Assembly: GCA_025350105.1 (NCBI GenBank)
Contig: JANXYJ010000124.1
Location: 1-64,000 of the forward strand
DNA: 64,000 bases
Source: Terriglobia bacterium
GTDB taxonomy: Bacteria; Acidobacteriota; Terriglobia; Bryobacterales; Bryobacteraceae
Direction of reading: 5' to 3'
A program made the translations under genes and the position numbers. Positions 44,338 through 51,893 of the stretch are shown one piece after another. The notes below the pieces were generated by a model. That model ran no database searches. It had not been told where the DNA came from and saw only the letters and a list, made by a program, of their open reading frames with translations. The first letter of the stretch is position 1. Each line of letters begins with the position of its first letter.

Positions 44338-45405
44338 ATGAACCAGCCTCCCCAGTTATTGCCAACCACAATCGTCGGTTCCTATCCGCAGCCGGACTGG
44401 CTGCTGGACCGAGCGCGGCTGGCCAGCCACGCTCCGCCGCGTGTGCGCGAGCAGGAACTCTGGCGGGTTTCGCCAGAGTGGTTAGAACAAGCCCAGGACG
44501 ACGCGACGCTGTTGGCTATTCGCGATCAGCAGTGCGCCGGCATCGACATCATCACCGATGGCGAAATGCGGCGCGAAAGCTACTCCAACCGTTTCGCTAC
44601 GGCGCTAGAGGGCGTGGACTTGGATCATCCGGGAACTATGTTCACGCGAAGCGGTCTGCCCGACACCGTGCCGCGCGTGGTGGGCAAGATTCAGCGTAAA
44701 CACGCCGTGCAAGTGCGCGACGTGCAGTTTCTGCGCGGTCACGTCGATTCCATTCAGGCGCGGCGTCAAATCAAGATCAGGGTGCCGGGTCCCTTCACCA
44801 TGTCGCAGCAGGCGCAGAACGATTATTATTCCAGCGAAGCCGCCATGGCGCTGGACTATGCGGCCGCGGTGAATGAAGAAATTCTGGACCTGTTCGCCGC
44901 GGGCGCGGACGTGGTGCAGATCGACGAGCCCTACGTGCAGGCGCGCCCCGAAAAAGCCCGCGACTTCGGCTTGGCAGCAGTGACGCGGGCGCTAAAGGGA
45001 GTGACCGGCACCACCGCCATTCACCTGTGTTTCGGCTATGCGGCGGTACTGAAGAGTAAAAGTAAGCCGACCAGCTATGCGTTTTTGGAAGAGCTGGAAC
45101 GAACACCAGTGCAGCAGGTTTCGATTGAGACCGCGCAGCCGAACCTGGATTGTTCGGTGCTGGAGCGGCTGCCATCGAAAGGTATTATCTTGGGCGTGCT
45201 GGATCTATCGACGCCCGAAATCGAGACCCCGGAAACAGTGGCCGCGCGCATCCGGCGAGCGTTGCCTTTCGTCGATCCGGCCCGCTTGATTGCCGCTCCG
45301 GATTGTGGGATGAAATATTTGCCGCGCGAAATTGCCTACGGCAAGTTGAAAGCGCTGGTAGACGGCGCGATGATGGTCCGGCGTGAGTACAACTTAGCCG
45401 AATAG
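44338..45405 (+). CDS. Cobalamin-independent methionine synthase-like (MetE C-terminal family) protein
   Basis: A 355-residue single-domain protein related to the C-terminal catalytic half of MetE: TTIVGSYPQP at the start, ITDGEMRRESY, QIDEPYVQARPE, HLCFGY (His and Cys zinc ligands) and APDCGMKYLPRE (last Cys ligand). Full MetE is about 750 residues; these shorter homologues transfer methyl groups from methylated donors or methylcobalamin-type proteins, and the donor is not known. It is divergent from the BNR gene with a 55-bp gap. Confidence 0.88.
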   Translation: MNQPPQLLPTTIVGSYPQPDWLLDRARLASHAPPRVREQELWRVSPEWLEQAQDDATLLAIRDQQCAGIDIITDGEMRRESYSNRFATALEGVDLDHPGTMFTRSGLPDTVPRVVGKIQRKHAVQVRDVQFLRGHVDSIQARRQIKIRVPGPFTMSQQAQNDYYSSEAAMALDYAAAVNEEILDLFAAGADVVQIDEPYVQARPEKARDFGLAAVTRALKGVTGTTAIHLCFGYAAVLKSKSKPTSYAFLEELERTPVQQVSIETAQPNLDCSVLERLPSKGIILGVLDLSTPEIETPETVAARIRRALPFVDPARLIAAPDCGMKYLPREIAYGKLKALVDGAMMVRREYNLAE

Positions 45406-45456
45406 GGTCGAGTATATACCGGTCATGCTGGATCGTATTGGCTTCATACTTGGTGA

Positions 45457-45921
45457 ATGGGCGCGTTCGAATTATCCATTACGGTTACCGGTTCAGACAT
45501 CGATCAACTGGGTCACCTCAACAACGTGGCCTATTTGCGCTGGGTGCAGGAAGCCGCGAAGGCGCATTGGATGGCCGCTGCCTCTGCGGACGAACAGGCG
45601 AAGTTGTTGTGGGTGGTGCTGCGCCACGAGATTGACTATCTGAAACCCGCGTTTCTTTCCGATCAGGTGATCGCGCGCACCTGGGTGGGCCAAGCCACGC
45701 GGCTGCGGTTTGAACGCTTCACGGAAATTCTGCGCGCCGGCGATCAGAGCCCTCAGCAGAATACGGATCAGACGGTTTTCGCCAGGGCCAAGACCATCTG
45801 GTGCCCCATCGATGCACACCGCAAACGGCCGGTGGCGGTAAGCGAGGAAGTGCGCGGGCTTTTTAGCGTAACTGGCGAACAAGTAACTGGCGAACAAGCT
45901 TCGCGGCTTGCGGACCTATGA
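45457..45921 (+). CDS. Acyl-CoA thioesterase, 4HBT hotdog family
   Basis: A 154-residue hotdog-fold enzyme: DIDQLGHLNNVAYLRWVQEA is the 4-hydroxybenzoyl-CoA thioesterase-type active-site helix, followed by HEIDYLKPAFLSDQV. The C-terminus carries an exact 15-bp duplication producing VTGEQVTGEQ. The promoter-like -10 of the next transcript starts at the base after its stop codon. Confidence 0.85.
   Translation: MGAFELSITVTGSDIDQLGHLNNVAYLRWVQEAAKAHWMAAASADEQAKLLWVVLRHEIDYLKPAFLSDQVIARTWVGQATRLRFERFTEILRAGDQSPQQNTDQTVFARAKTIWCPIDAHRKRPVAVSEEVRGLFSVTGEQVTGEQASRLADL
45868..45897. repeat. 15-bp tandem duplication at the thioesterase C-terminus
   Basis: GTAACTGGCGAACAA occurs twice exactly (45868-45882, 45883-45897), encoding VTGEQ twice in the last 15 residues of the thioesterase. 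The frame is kept. Confidence 0.93.
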
Positions 45922-45927
45922 TACAAT
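45922..45927 (+). promoter_or_regulatory. Candidate -10 element of the DAHP synthase leader transcript
   Basis: TACAAT, five of six matches to TATAAT, directly follows the thioesterase stop codon. Transcription would start about seven to nine bases later, at 45934-45936, that is at or just before the ATG of the leader peptide, giving a nearly leaderless transcript. No good -35 hexamer is seen at 16-18 bp upstream, so the strength is uncertain. Confidence 0.45.
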
Positions 45928-45935
45928 TCTGGTAG

Positions 45936-45995
45936 ATGTTGTTTGCGACCACCAGCTCGTTTCGATTTACTTACTGGCGCTACTTTAGCGTCTGA
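45936..45995 (+). CDS. Aromatic-rich attenuator leader peptide
   Basis: A 19-codon open frame encoding MLFATTSSFRFTYWRYFSV. Seven residues are aromatic (Phe3, Phe9, Phe11, Tyr13, Trp14, Tyr16, Phe17), six of them in nine consecutive codons. The stop TGA is at 45993-45995, eight bases before an RNA arm that can pair with the terminator. No Shine-Dalgarno is present, but the predicted transcript would start at its ATG. Position, composition and downstream hairpins are those of a transcription-attenuation leader, here for DAHP synthase at 46143. Confidence 0.75.
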   Translation: MLFATTSSFRFTYWRYFSV

Positions 45996-46002
45996 ATCGT
46001 CA

Positions 46003-46061
46003 CGAGTGGGGTAGCTGCATCGCAAGTTTGAACCAAACCCACTCGAAAGAGTGGGTTTTTT
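46003..46061 (+). promoter_or_regulatory. Attenuator: competing antiterminator and terminator hairpins
   Basis: Arm 2, CGAGTGGG (46003-46010), is exactly complementary to arm 3, CCCACTCG (46038-46045). Arm 3 also pairs with arm 4 in the terminator AAACCCACTC-GAAA-GAGTGGGTTT (46035-46058), followed by a T run to 46061. Arm 1 in the leader frame, CCAGCTCG (45952-45959), can pair with arm 2 with one bulged G. A ribosome stalled on the Phe/Tyr/Trp codons would cover arm 1, free arm 2 and prevent termination; a ribosome at the stop codon would block arm 2 and allow termination. Confidence 0.7.
46035..46061 (+). terminator. Rho-independent terminator in the DAHP synthase leader
   Basis: A perfect 10-bp stem (AAACCCACTC / GAGTGGGTTT) with a GAAA loop, followed by a run of six T (46056-46061). 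It lies 82 bases before the DAHP synthase start and after the leader peptide, so it would end the transcript before the gene is reached. Confidence 0.88.
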
Positions 46062-46142
46062 GTTTATGTACGTTGTTTGTATATGAATCTGAATTTCAAA
46101 AGGCGCTATTGGCGCCGTTCACAGGAATAAGGAGATACCCAC

Positions 46143-47183
46143 GTGATCATTTCCATGAGGCTGCATGCAACCAAAGACGAGATTACCCGAGTCCGCGAAC
46201 GCATTGAGGAGTTTGGCTATAAGGTCCATTCCATCGCTGGCGAGGAGCGGGTAGTGATTGGCGCGGTGGGAGCGGGTGATGTGACGGCGTGCCTGGAGTC
46301 GCTTTCTGGCATGCCGGGAGTGGAGCGAGCCATGCGTATTTCGGCGCCCTATAAGTTCGTGAGCAAAGAGTTCAAGCCGGAAAAAACCCAAATCAAAGTT
46401 CGTGACGTCGTGATTGGCGGCGACGAATTCGTCATGATGGCGGGGCCATGCTCAGTGGAAAGCGAAAAGCAGATCATGGAGTCCGCCGAACTGGTGGCCA
46501 AGCACGGCGCAAAGATTCTGCGCGGCGGGGCGTTCAAGCCGCGGACTTCGCCCTACGATTTTCAGGGCATGGAAGAAGAAGGCCTGAAGCTGCTGGATAA
46601 AGCCCGGCGCGCCACCGGCCTGGCCATCGTCACCGAGGTGATGAGCGACCGCGAGGTGGGCATGGTGGCCAAATACGCCGATATTTTGCAGATTGGTGCC
46701 CGCAACATGCAGAACTTTTCGCTGCTGAAAACCCTGGGCAAATGCGGCCGCCCGATTTTGCTGAAGCGCGGTTTGAGCGGGACCATCAAAGAACTGCTGA
46801 TGTCGGCCGAATACATTGTGGCGCACGGCAATCCGGATGTGATGTTGTGCGAACGGGGCATTCGCACCTTTGAAACAGCCACGCGGAACACCTGCGACAT
46901 TGTGGCCGTGGCGGTGTTGAACGAACTCACTCACCTGCCGGTGATTCTGGATCCCAGCCACGCCACTGGCAAGCGTAGCCTGGTGCCACCGCTGGCGCGG
47001 GCTGGGGTGGCCATTGGCGCGGATGGCATGATCGTGGAAGTGCATCCCAATCCCGAAAAAGCGGTCAGCGACGGCGCACAGTCCCTGGATCCCAAACAGT
47101 GGGCAGCCATGATGAAGGACCTGAAACCCTACATCGAACTGTGGAAACAGGCGCGAATGTCCCAGACCGCGGCTGTGGTTTAA
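46143..47183 (+). CDS. aroF: 3-deoxy-7-phosphoheptulonate (DAHP) synthase, type I-beta
   Basis: A 346-residue enzyme that condenses phosphoenolpyruvate with erythrose 4-phosphate, the first shikimate-pathway step. Residues 1-70 are a ferredoxin-like regulatory domain ([22 protein letters not shown]), as in Thermotoga-type enzymes where it mediates feedback inhibition by aromatic amino acids. The catalytic barrel has [40 protein letters not shown] and [10 protein letters not shown]. Start is GTG 46143 with AAGGAG upstream. The gene follows the aromatic leader peptide and attenuator. Confidence 0.96.
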   Translation: MIISMRLHATKDEITRVRERIEEFGYKVHSIAGEERVVIGAVGAGDVTACLESLSGMPGVERAMRISAPYKFVSKEFKPEKTQIKVRDVVIGGDEFVMMAGPCSVESEKQIMESAELVAKHGAKILRGGAFKPRTSPYDFQGMEEEGLKLLDKARRATGLAIVTEVMSDREVGMVAKYADILQIGARNMQNFSLLKTLGKCGRPILLKRGLSGTIKELLMSAEYIVAHGNPDVMLCERGIRTFETATRNTCDIVAVAVLNELTHLPVILDPSHATGKRSLVPPLARAGVAIGADGMIVEVHPNPEKAVSDGAQSLDPKQWAAMMKDLKPYIELWKQARMSQTAAVV

Positions 47184-47207
47184 AGAAAGCCGGCAGAGAA
47201 ACATTTC

Positions 47208-48146
47208 GTGAAGATCCGTTTTCAGCCCTGGCAATTCGCGTTAGTGGTGATGGTGTTCTGCGCGGGCATTGTGGCCACGGTGCGCTGGCGCTCTAATCAT
47301 GCACTAGGCCCCGGTGAGATGCTGGCGATGCTGCCGGCAGAGGGATCGACGCTGCTCTATCTGGACACAGCCGCGCTGCGCGCCAGCGGCGTGCTGGAAA
47401 TGCTGGCCGGCACGCGCAGCACGGAAGAACCTGACTACCGGCGATTTGTGGAGGAGTCCGGGTTCGACTATCGCACGGATCTGGATGCGGTGGCCGGGGC
47501 CTTTAACACCGGGCAAGGCAGCATTTGGCAGGGCAACGCTGGACAGAGCAAGGACGCCACGTATCTGGTTTTGCGGGGGCGCTTTCAATGGAAACAGCTG
47601 GCGGCGTATGCGGTTTCGCAAGGCGGATCGTGTCAATACACCACCTGCACCATGCCGGGCAGCAGCCAAGGCCGTAACATTTCTTTCTATCCGCTGCGCC
47701 CCAATGTGCTGGCGCTGGCGGTGGGGCAGGAAGTGAAAGCGGTAAACAACATTGGCTTGGGAAAACACCAAAAGCTGGAGGTGGTAACGGCATTGGTTTG
47801 GCTGCGGTTGCCTGCGGCAGCGCTCGGGAGGTTGGGGTCAAACCTGTCGTGGTTAGCGCCGCTGGCGCAAGCACAGACGGCAACGCTGCAAGTGAAACCG
47901 CGCAGCGGCAGCATCACTCAGGTGAATCTGGAACTGGCGGCCGCCTGCAAGAGCCCCGAACAGGCCACCCAGCTGGCCGGGCAGCTGTCGCAAATGGCAG
48001 AGAAGCTACGGTCTGCCGGCTTGCCGGATCTAACCGGCGGGCAGTTTACCTCGCAAGGCCGTGACGTCGCGGGCACCTGGACGCTGGACCGCGCGTTTCT
48101 GGAAAAACTGGTGGGCGGCACGGCGCCCCCGGCTCCTGCGTTATAG
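47208..48146 (+). CDS. Membrane-anchored or secreted protein of unknown function
   Basis: A 312-residue protein with an N-terminal anchor (FALVVMVFCAGIVATVRW). The remainder contains LAMLPAEGSTLLYLDTAAL and WKQLAAYAVSQGGSC with a CQYTTC cysteine pair, plus a helical segment (AAACKSPEQATQLAGQLSQMA). The opening of the mature part resembles proteins that measure or cap a surface quantity (PAEGSTLLYLDT), but I recognise no family. Start is GTG 47208, 24 bases after DAHP synthase. Confidence 0.65.
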   Translation: MKIRFQPWQFALVVMVFCAGIVATVRWRSNHALGPGEMLAMLPAEGSTLLYLDTAALRASGVLEMLAGTRSTEEPDYRRFVEESGFDYRTDLDAVAGAFNTGQGSIWQGNAGQSKDATYLVLRGRFQWKQLAAYAVSQGGSCQYTTCTMPGSSQGRNISFYPLRPNVLALAVGQEVKAVNNIGLGKHQKLEVVTALVWLRLPAAALGRLGSNLSWLAPLAQAQTATLQVKPRSGSITQVNLELAAACKSPEQATQLAGQLSQMAEKLRSAGLPDLTGGQFTSQGRDVAGTWTLDRAFLEKLVGGTAPPAPAL

Positions 48147-48203
48147 GCTTTCGTACGATTTTCGTTGCAAACAGTGCCTTCACCCTGCAACAATTGAAAA
48201 ACC

Positions 48204-49457
48204 ATGGAAGCTCGGGTCCTGGCGTTCGTCCTTGCCGGCGGCAAGGGAACGCGGCTGTATCCGTTAACGAAAGAGCGGGCCAAACCAGCCGTGCCCTTCG
48301 GCGGCCGCTACCGTATTGTTGACTTCGTTCTTAGTAATCTGATCAATTCGGGGATCTATTCCACCTACGTCCTGATCCAGTTCAAGAGCCAATCGTTGCT
48401 GCAGCATTTGCGCGACGGTTGGGAAGCCACCAGCCTGCTGCGCCAGCACTTTATCATTCCGGTGCCCGCGCAGATGCGCTCCACCGGCGATCAATGGTAT
48501 CGCGGCACCGCCGACGCCATCTATCAAAACATCAATTTGATTGAACAAGCGGAACCGCATTACGTGGTGATTTTTGGCGCGGATCACATTTACCGCATGA
48601 ACATTCGCGAAATGCTGGAGCACCACGTCCACATGGGCGCGCAGGTAACGGTCGCCGCCATCCCGGTGCACAAAAGCCAGGCCAGTGAATTCGGCGTTCT
48701 CGAAACCTCCTCCGACGGAAGGCTGACCGGTTTTCACGAAAAGCGCGCCGATGCGCCCACCATTCCTGGTGACCCGGAGCGGGTCTACGCCTCCATGGGC
48801 AATTACATTTTTTCAACCTCGCTGCTGCTGCGCGAACTCTATGCCGACGCGGAAAACGAAGAAAGCTCGCACGATTTTGGCCGCGATATTCTGCCGTCGC
48901 TGGTGGGCCGCGCCGACATGTTCGCCTACGACTTTCAAACCAATCGCATCCCGGGCGATCCGGACGATCAGGAACCCTACTGGCGCGACGTGGGAACCAT
49001 TGAAGCCTACTACGATGCCAGCATGGATTTGCGTTCGCCCAAGCCGGCGCTGAATTTGTACAACCGCCAATGGCCCTTGCGCACGGCCGGCTACTACGAT
49101 GCGCCGGCCAAGTTCATCTTCGACGAGCAGGGCCAGCCGGGTAAGGCCATGGATTCTATCGTCTCCGGCGGATCGATCCTATCCGGTGGAATTGTGCACA
49201 ACTCCATTCTCGGACGCGGCGTGCGGCTGCTTTCCGGCGCGTCGGTGGAGGATTCCATTGTGTTCGACGGCTGCGTGCTAGGACGAGGTTCGCGCGTGCG
49301 CCGCGCGATTCTCGACAAAAACACGCGCGTGCCGGACGGAGCGTCGATTGGCTTCGATATCGAAAAGGACCGTGAGCACTACTACGTCACCGACAGCGGC
49401 ATTGTGGTGGTGGAAGGCAGGCGCGGTTCGGTGGATATCGCGTCGCTGTCGGTCTAG
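48204..49457 (+). CDS. glgC: Glucose-1-phosphate adenylyltransferase
   Basis: A 417-residue ADP-glucose pyrophosphorylase, the committed step of bacterial glycogen synthesis. FVLAGGKGTRLYPLTKERAKPAVPFGGRYR and the RGTADAIYQNINLIE block bind ATP and glucose 1-phosphate; ASEFGVLE and the C-terminal left-handed beta-helix (VSGGSILSGG, VEDSIVFDGCVLG) complete the fold. Allosteric control by glycolytic intermediates is normal in the family. No other glycogen gene is adjacent. Confidence 0.95.
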   Translation: MEARVLAFVLAGGKGTRLYPLTKERAKPAVPFGGRYRIVDFVLSNLINSGIYSTYVLIQFKSQSLLQHLRDGWEATSLLRQHFIIPVPAQMRSTGDQWYRGTADAIYQNINLIEQAEPHYVVIFGADHIYRMNIREMLEHHVHMGAQVTVAAIPVHKSQASEFGVLETSSDGRLTGFHEKRADAPTIPGDPERVYASMGNYIFSTSLLLRELYADAENEESSHDFGRDILPSLVGRADMFAYDFQTNRIPGDPDDQEPYWRDVGTIEAYYDASMDLRSPKPALNLYNRQWPLRTAGYYDAPAKFIFDEQGQPGKAMDSIVSGGSILSGGIVHNSILGRGVRLLSGASVEDSIVFDGCVLGRGSRVRRAILDKNTRVPDGASIGFDIEKDREHYYVTDSGIVVVEGRRGSVDIASLSV

Positions 49458-49521
49458 CTGGTAGAGAGGGCTTTTACGCAGGGCGGTTGCGCCTGGGTCA
49501 TATTGGCGATAACATTTGCTC

Positions 49522-49977
49522 ATGCGAAAGTCTCATCTTAATCGTGGAAATCTCCGGGTTCGTGGAAATCTCCGGGTTCGTGGAATGCTAGGCGCGCTGG
49601 CGGCACTGACGCTGGTAGGCGCCTTGTCAGCACACCATTCGCCCAGCGCGATCTTCGACATGTCGAAGAAAGTGGTGTTAAAGGGCACCTTGACCAAGGT
49701 GGATTGGGTGAATCCGCATATCGGGCTGGCGATGGATGTCAGCGCCACGGGCGGGCAGACCGACAATTGGAAATTGCAAAGCAATCCGCCATCCTGGTTC
49801 AAAAATGTGAACGTATCCCGCAGCACGTTTGTGGCGGCGGTGGGCCAGATGGTGACGGTTGAATGTGTGATTGCCAGAGATGGAAGTCACTACGGCTACA
49901 TGAATAAGATCACTTTCGCCGACGGAAATTCACTGGAGTTAGGACCGCCGGGTGGCAACGAGGAGGCCAAGAAATGA
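49522..49977 (+). CDS. DUF6152 family secreted protein (second copy)
   Basis: A 151-residue protein with the DUF6152 pattern: mature start AHHSPSAIFDMSKK, the VLKGTLTKVDWVNPHIGLAMDV block and ITFADGNSLELG. The N-terminus is unusual: an 18-bp exact duplication gives RGNLRVRGNLRVRG before the hydrophobic signal segment, making an unusually basic n-region. ATG 49522 is chosen; a TTG at 49516 would add two residues. Its stop overlaps the next start by four bases. Confidence 0.83.
   Translation: MRKSHLNRGNLRVRGNLRVRGMLGALAALTLVGALSAHHSPSAIFDMSKKVVLKGTLTKVDWVNPHIGLAMDVSATGGQTDNWKLQSNPPSWFKNVNVSRSTFVAAVGQMVTVECVIARDGSHYGYMNKITFADGNSLELGPPGGNEEAKK
49543..49578. repeat. 18-bp tandem duplication in the DUF6152 signal region
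   Basis: CGTGGAAATCTCCGGGTT is repeated exactly (49543-49560, 49561-49578), followed by a partial third copy CGTGGAA. It encodes a duplicated RGNLRV at the start of the signal peptide. Confidence 0.93.
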
Positions 49978-50774
49978 GATACCTGAACCTTTCCCTGCTG
50001 GTAGGTGGCATGTTGCTTTGGGGTGATGGAGCATTTGCCCAACAGAAGGCCGGGCGTACGGCAGATGGCCATCCGGATTTAAACGGAACCTGGACCTACG
50101 CCATTGACATGGCGCCGTCCGCATTGAAGAAGACCGAGAACGGAAAAACCTCGGTTGTGGTGATCGATCAAAGCGCGCGGCATAAACCGGCCGACAACAT
50201 GCCCGGCACGTTGGCGTGGACCAAGGCTCCGGTCTATAAGCCTGAGTTTCGCGAGAAGGTGAAATATCTGGCGGATCACGAAAGCAAGGAAGACAATGTC
50301 TTCTTCTGCGGTAAGCCGGGAGTGCCGCGCATCGGTTCGCCGCGCAGAATTGTGCAGACGCCCAGCGAAGTCATCTTCTTCTACGAAGACATTTCGGGCG
50401 ACCCGTACCGCATTATCCCCACCGACGGCCGCAAGCACCGCGCCGATGCCAACCCAACCTATTATGGCGATGGCGTGGGCCACTGGGAAGGCGACACCCT
50501 GGTGGTCGAGACCACCAACTTCGCCGATGAAATGTGGTTTGGCGAGGAAGGCTATTTCCACTCCGATGCCATGCGCGTGATCGAGCGCTTATCGCGCCAG
50601 GGCCCGAACCTGTTGTATCAGGCCACGGTGGACGATCCCAAGGTTTTGATGGAACCTTGGACCAACTTCCCGCGCTTGATTAGGCCCTCCACTACGCCAC
50701 TCGAAGAGTCGCCGGTTTGTAAAGAGGATGATGCGCACCGTTTGCTGAACCTGGATCATCACGGGCAGCGTTGA
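49974..50774 (+). CDS. Secreted GHWEGDTLVV-family protein (copy 3)
   Basis: A 266-residue protein: signal peptide MRYLNLSLLVGGMLLWGDGAFA, RTADGHPDLNGTWTYA near the start, CGKPGVPRIGSPRRIVQTPSE, and VGHWEGDTLVVETTNFADE with MRVIERLSRQG. It is the third member of this family in the window and, like the first locus, sits next to a DUF6152 gene, here overlapping it by four bases in an ATGA arrangement. The repeated pairing suggests the two act together. Confidence 0.8.
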   Translation: MRYLNLSLLVGGMLLWGDGAFAQQKAGRTADGHPDLNGTWTYAIDMAPSALKKTENGKTSVVVIDQSARHKPADNMPGTLAWTKAPVYKPEFREKVKYLADHESKEDNVFFCGKPGVPRIGSPRRIVQTPSEVIFFYEDISGDPYRIIPTDGRKHRADANPTYYGDGVGHWEGDTLVVETTNFADEMWFGEEGYFHSDAMRVIERLSRQGPNLLYQATVDDPKVLMEPWTNFPRLIRPSTTPLEESPVCKEDDAHRLLNLDHHGQR

Positions 50775-50831
50775 TCACCACCGGCTAAGAGGCCCTCTAA
50801 AGAAAATCAGGCGTTAGGGCGATTACCTACT

Positions 50832-50895
50832 GGGACGAAAGTCCCTGGCTTGCCAAAGGTCCACTTTTGGCGATAAGTCCACTTTGGGATAGGTC
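50832..50895 (+). promoter_or_regulatory. Candidate regulatory hairpin and repeat upstream of the heptose cluster
   Basis: A small hairpin GGGAC-GAAA-GTCCC (50832-50845) is followed by two imperfect direct repeats, GTCCACTTTTGGCGATAA (50859-50876) and GTCCACTTTGGGATAG (50877-50892), then GTC. The repeats end 20 bases before the heptose-kinase start. It could be a protein-binding operator or part of an RNA element; no known riboswitch consensus is matched. Confidence 0.4.
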
Positions 50896-50911
50896 TACCG
50901 CTGAGCGCCTG

Positions 50912-51892
50912 ATGATCATCACTCGAACCCCATTGCGCATCTCTATTGGAGGTGGCGGGACGGATCTTCCGTCTTATTATTCCCAGTTCGGCGGATTTGT
51001 GGTGGCCGCCGCCATCACGCAATACATCTTTATCAGCCTGAACCGGATGTTTGGCGAAGGGTACTTGCTGAAGTACTCCGCGCTTGAAAATCCCAAGACA
51101 CTGGACGAAATCCGTCATCCCATTTTTCGTGAGGTGCTGCGCCGCCATAACGGATCTGGATCACTCGAAATCGCCAGCCTGGCGGACGTTCCCGCGGGCA
51201 CGGGTTTAGGTTCCTCCGGCGCTTTCACGGTGGGTCTATTGCGGGCGCTGTTTGCCTATAAACGGCAGTATCTGCAAGCCGCCGTGGTGGCCGAGGAAGC
51301 CTGTAAGATTGAAATCGACGTCCTGCATCAACCGGTGGGCAAGCAGGATCAGTACATCGCCGCTTATGGCGGCATGGTGTGTTTTGAGTTCCATCCCGAT
51401 GGCACCGTCACGGCCAAGCCCTTAAATGTATCGAGCGAAACCCTGCTCGATCTGGAACACAATCTTTTGATGTTCTTCACCGGCTATTCGCGCAACGCGG
51501 CGGAAGTCCTGGACGACCAGAAGCAGCGCACTGTGAAGTGCGATAGCGGGATGATCGACAATCTGCACTACACCAAGCAACTGGGCCTGCGCGCCAGAGC
51601 GATTCTGGAAGCCGGCAAAACCCGCGAGTATGGCGAACTGATGCATGAACATTGGGAACACAAACGAACCCGTTCCCAGGGCATGACCAATCCGCGCATC
51701 GATCACTGGTATGAAACCGGTTTGGCCAATGGCGCGGTGGGCGGAAAACTGGTGGGCGCTGGGGGCGGCGGCTATCTGTTGTTCTATGCGGAGGACCCTA
51801 TGAAGCTGCGCCGCGCCATGGCGGCCGAAGGGTTGACCGAACTGCGCTTCCGCTTCGATCACGACGGGTCGACGGTGTTGGTGAGGGATTAA
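50912..51892 (+). CDS. hddA: GHMP kinase, D-glycero-D-manno-heptose 7-phosphate kinase-like
   Basis: A 326-residue GHMP-family kinase starting IITRTPLRISIGGGGTDLP, the HddA-type opening. LADVPAGTGLGSSGAFTVGLLRAL is the ATP-binding Pro-x3-Gly-Leu-Gly-Ser-Ser motif and VGGKLVGAGGGGYLLFY the GHMP C-terminal motif. HddA phosphorylates D-glycero-alpha-D-manno-heptose 7-phosphate at C1. It is the first gene of the heptose cluster; two bases separate its stop from the TTG start of the fusion gene. Confidence 0.82.
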   Translation: MIITRTPLRISIGGGGTDLPSYYSQFGGFVVAAAITQYIFISLNRMFGEGYLLKYSALENPKTLDEIRHPIFREVLRRHNGSGSLEIASLADVPAGTGLGSSGAFTVGLLRALFAYKRQYLQAAVVAEEACKIEIDVLHQPVGKQDQYIAAYGGMVCFEFHPDGTVTAKPLNVSSETLLDLEHNLLMFFTGYSRNAAEVLDDQKQRTVKCDSGMIDNLHYTKQLGLRARAILEAGKTREYGELMHEHWEHKRTRSQGMTNPRIDHWYETGLANGAVGGKLVGAGGGGYLLFYAEDPMKLRRAMAAEGLTELRFRFDHDGSTVLVRD

Positions 51893-51893
51893 C

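Noticed and set aside
46102-46116. Small hairpin GGCGC-TATTG-GCGCC near the DAHP synthase ribosome binding site
   Set aside because: Only five base pairs and no T run; it may be chance and is not needed for the attenuator model.
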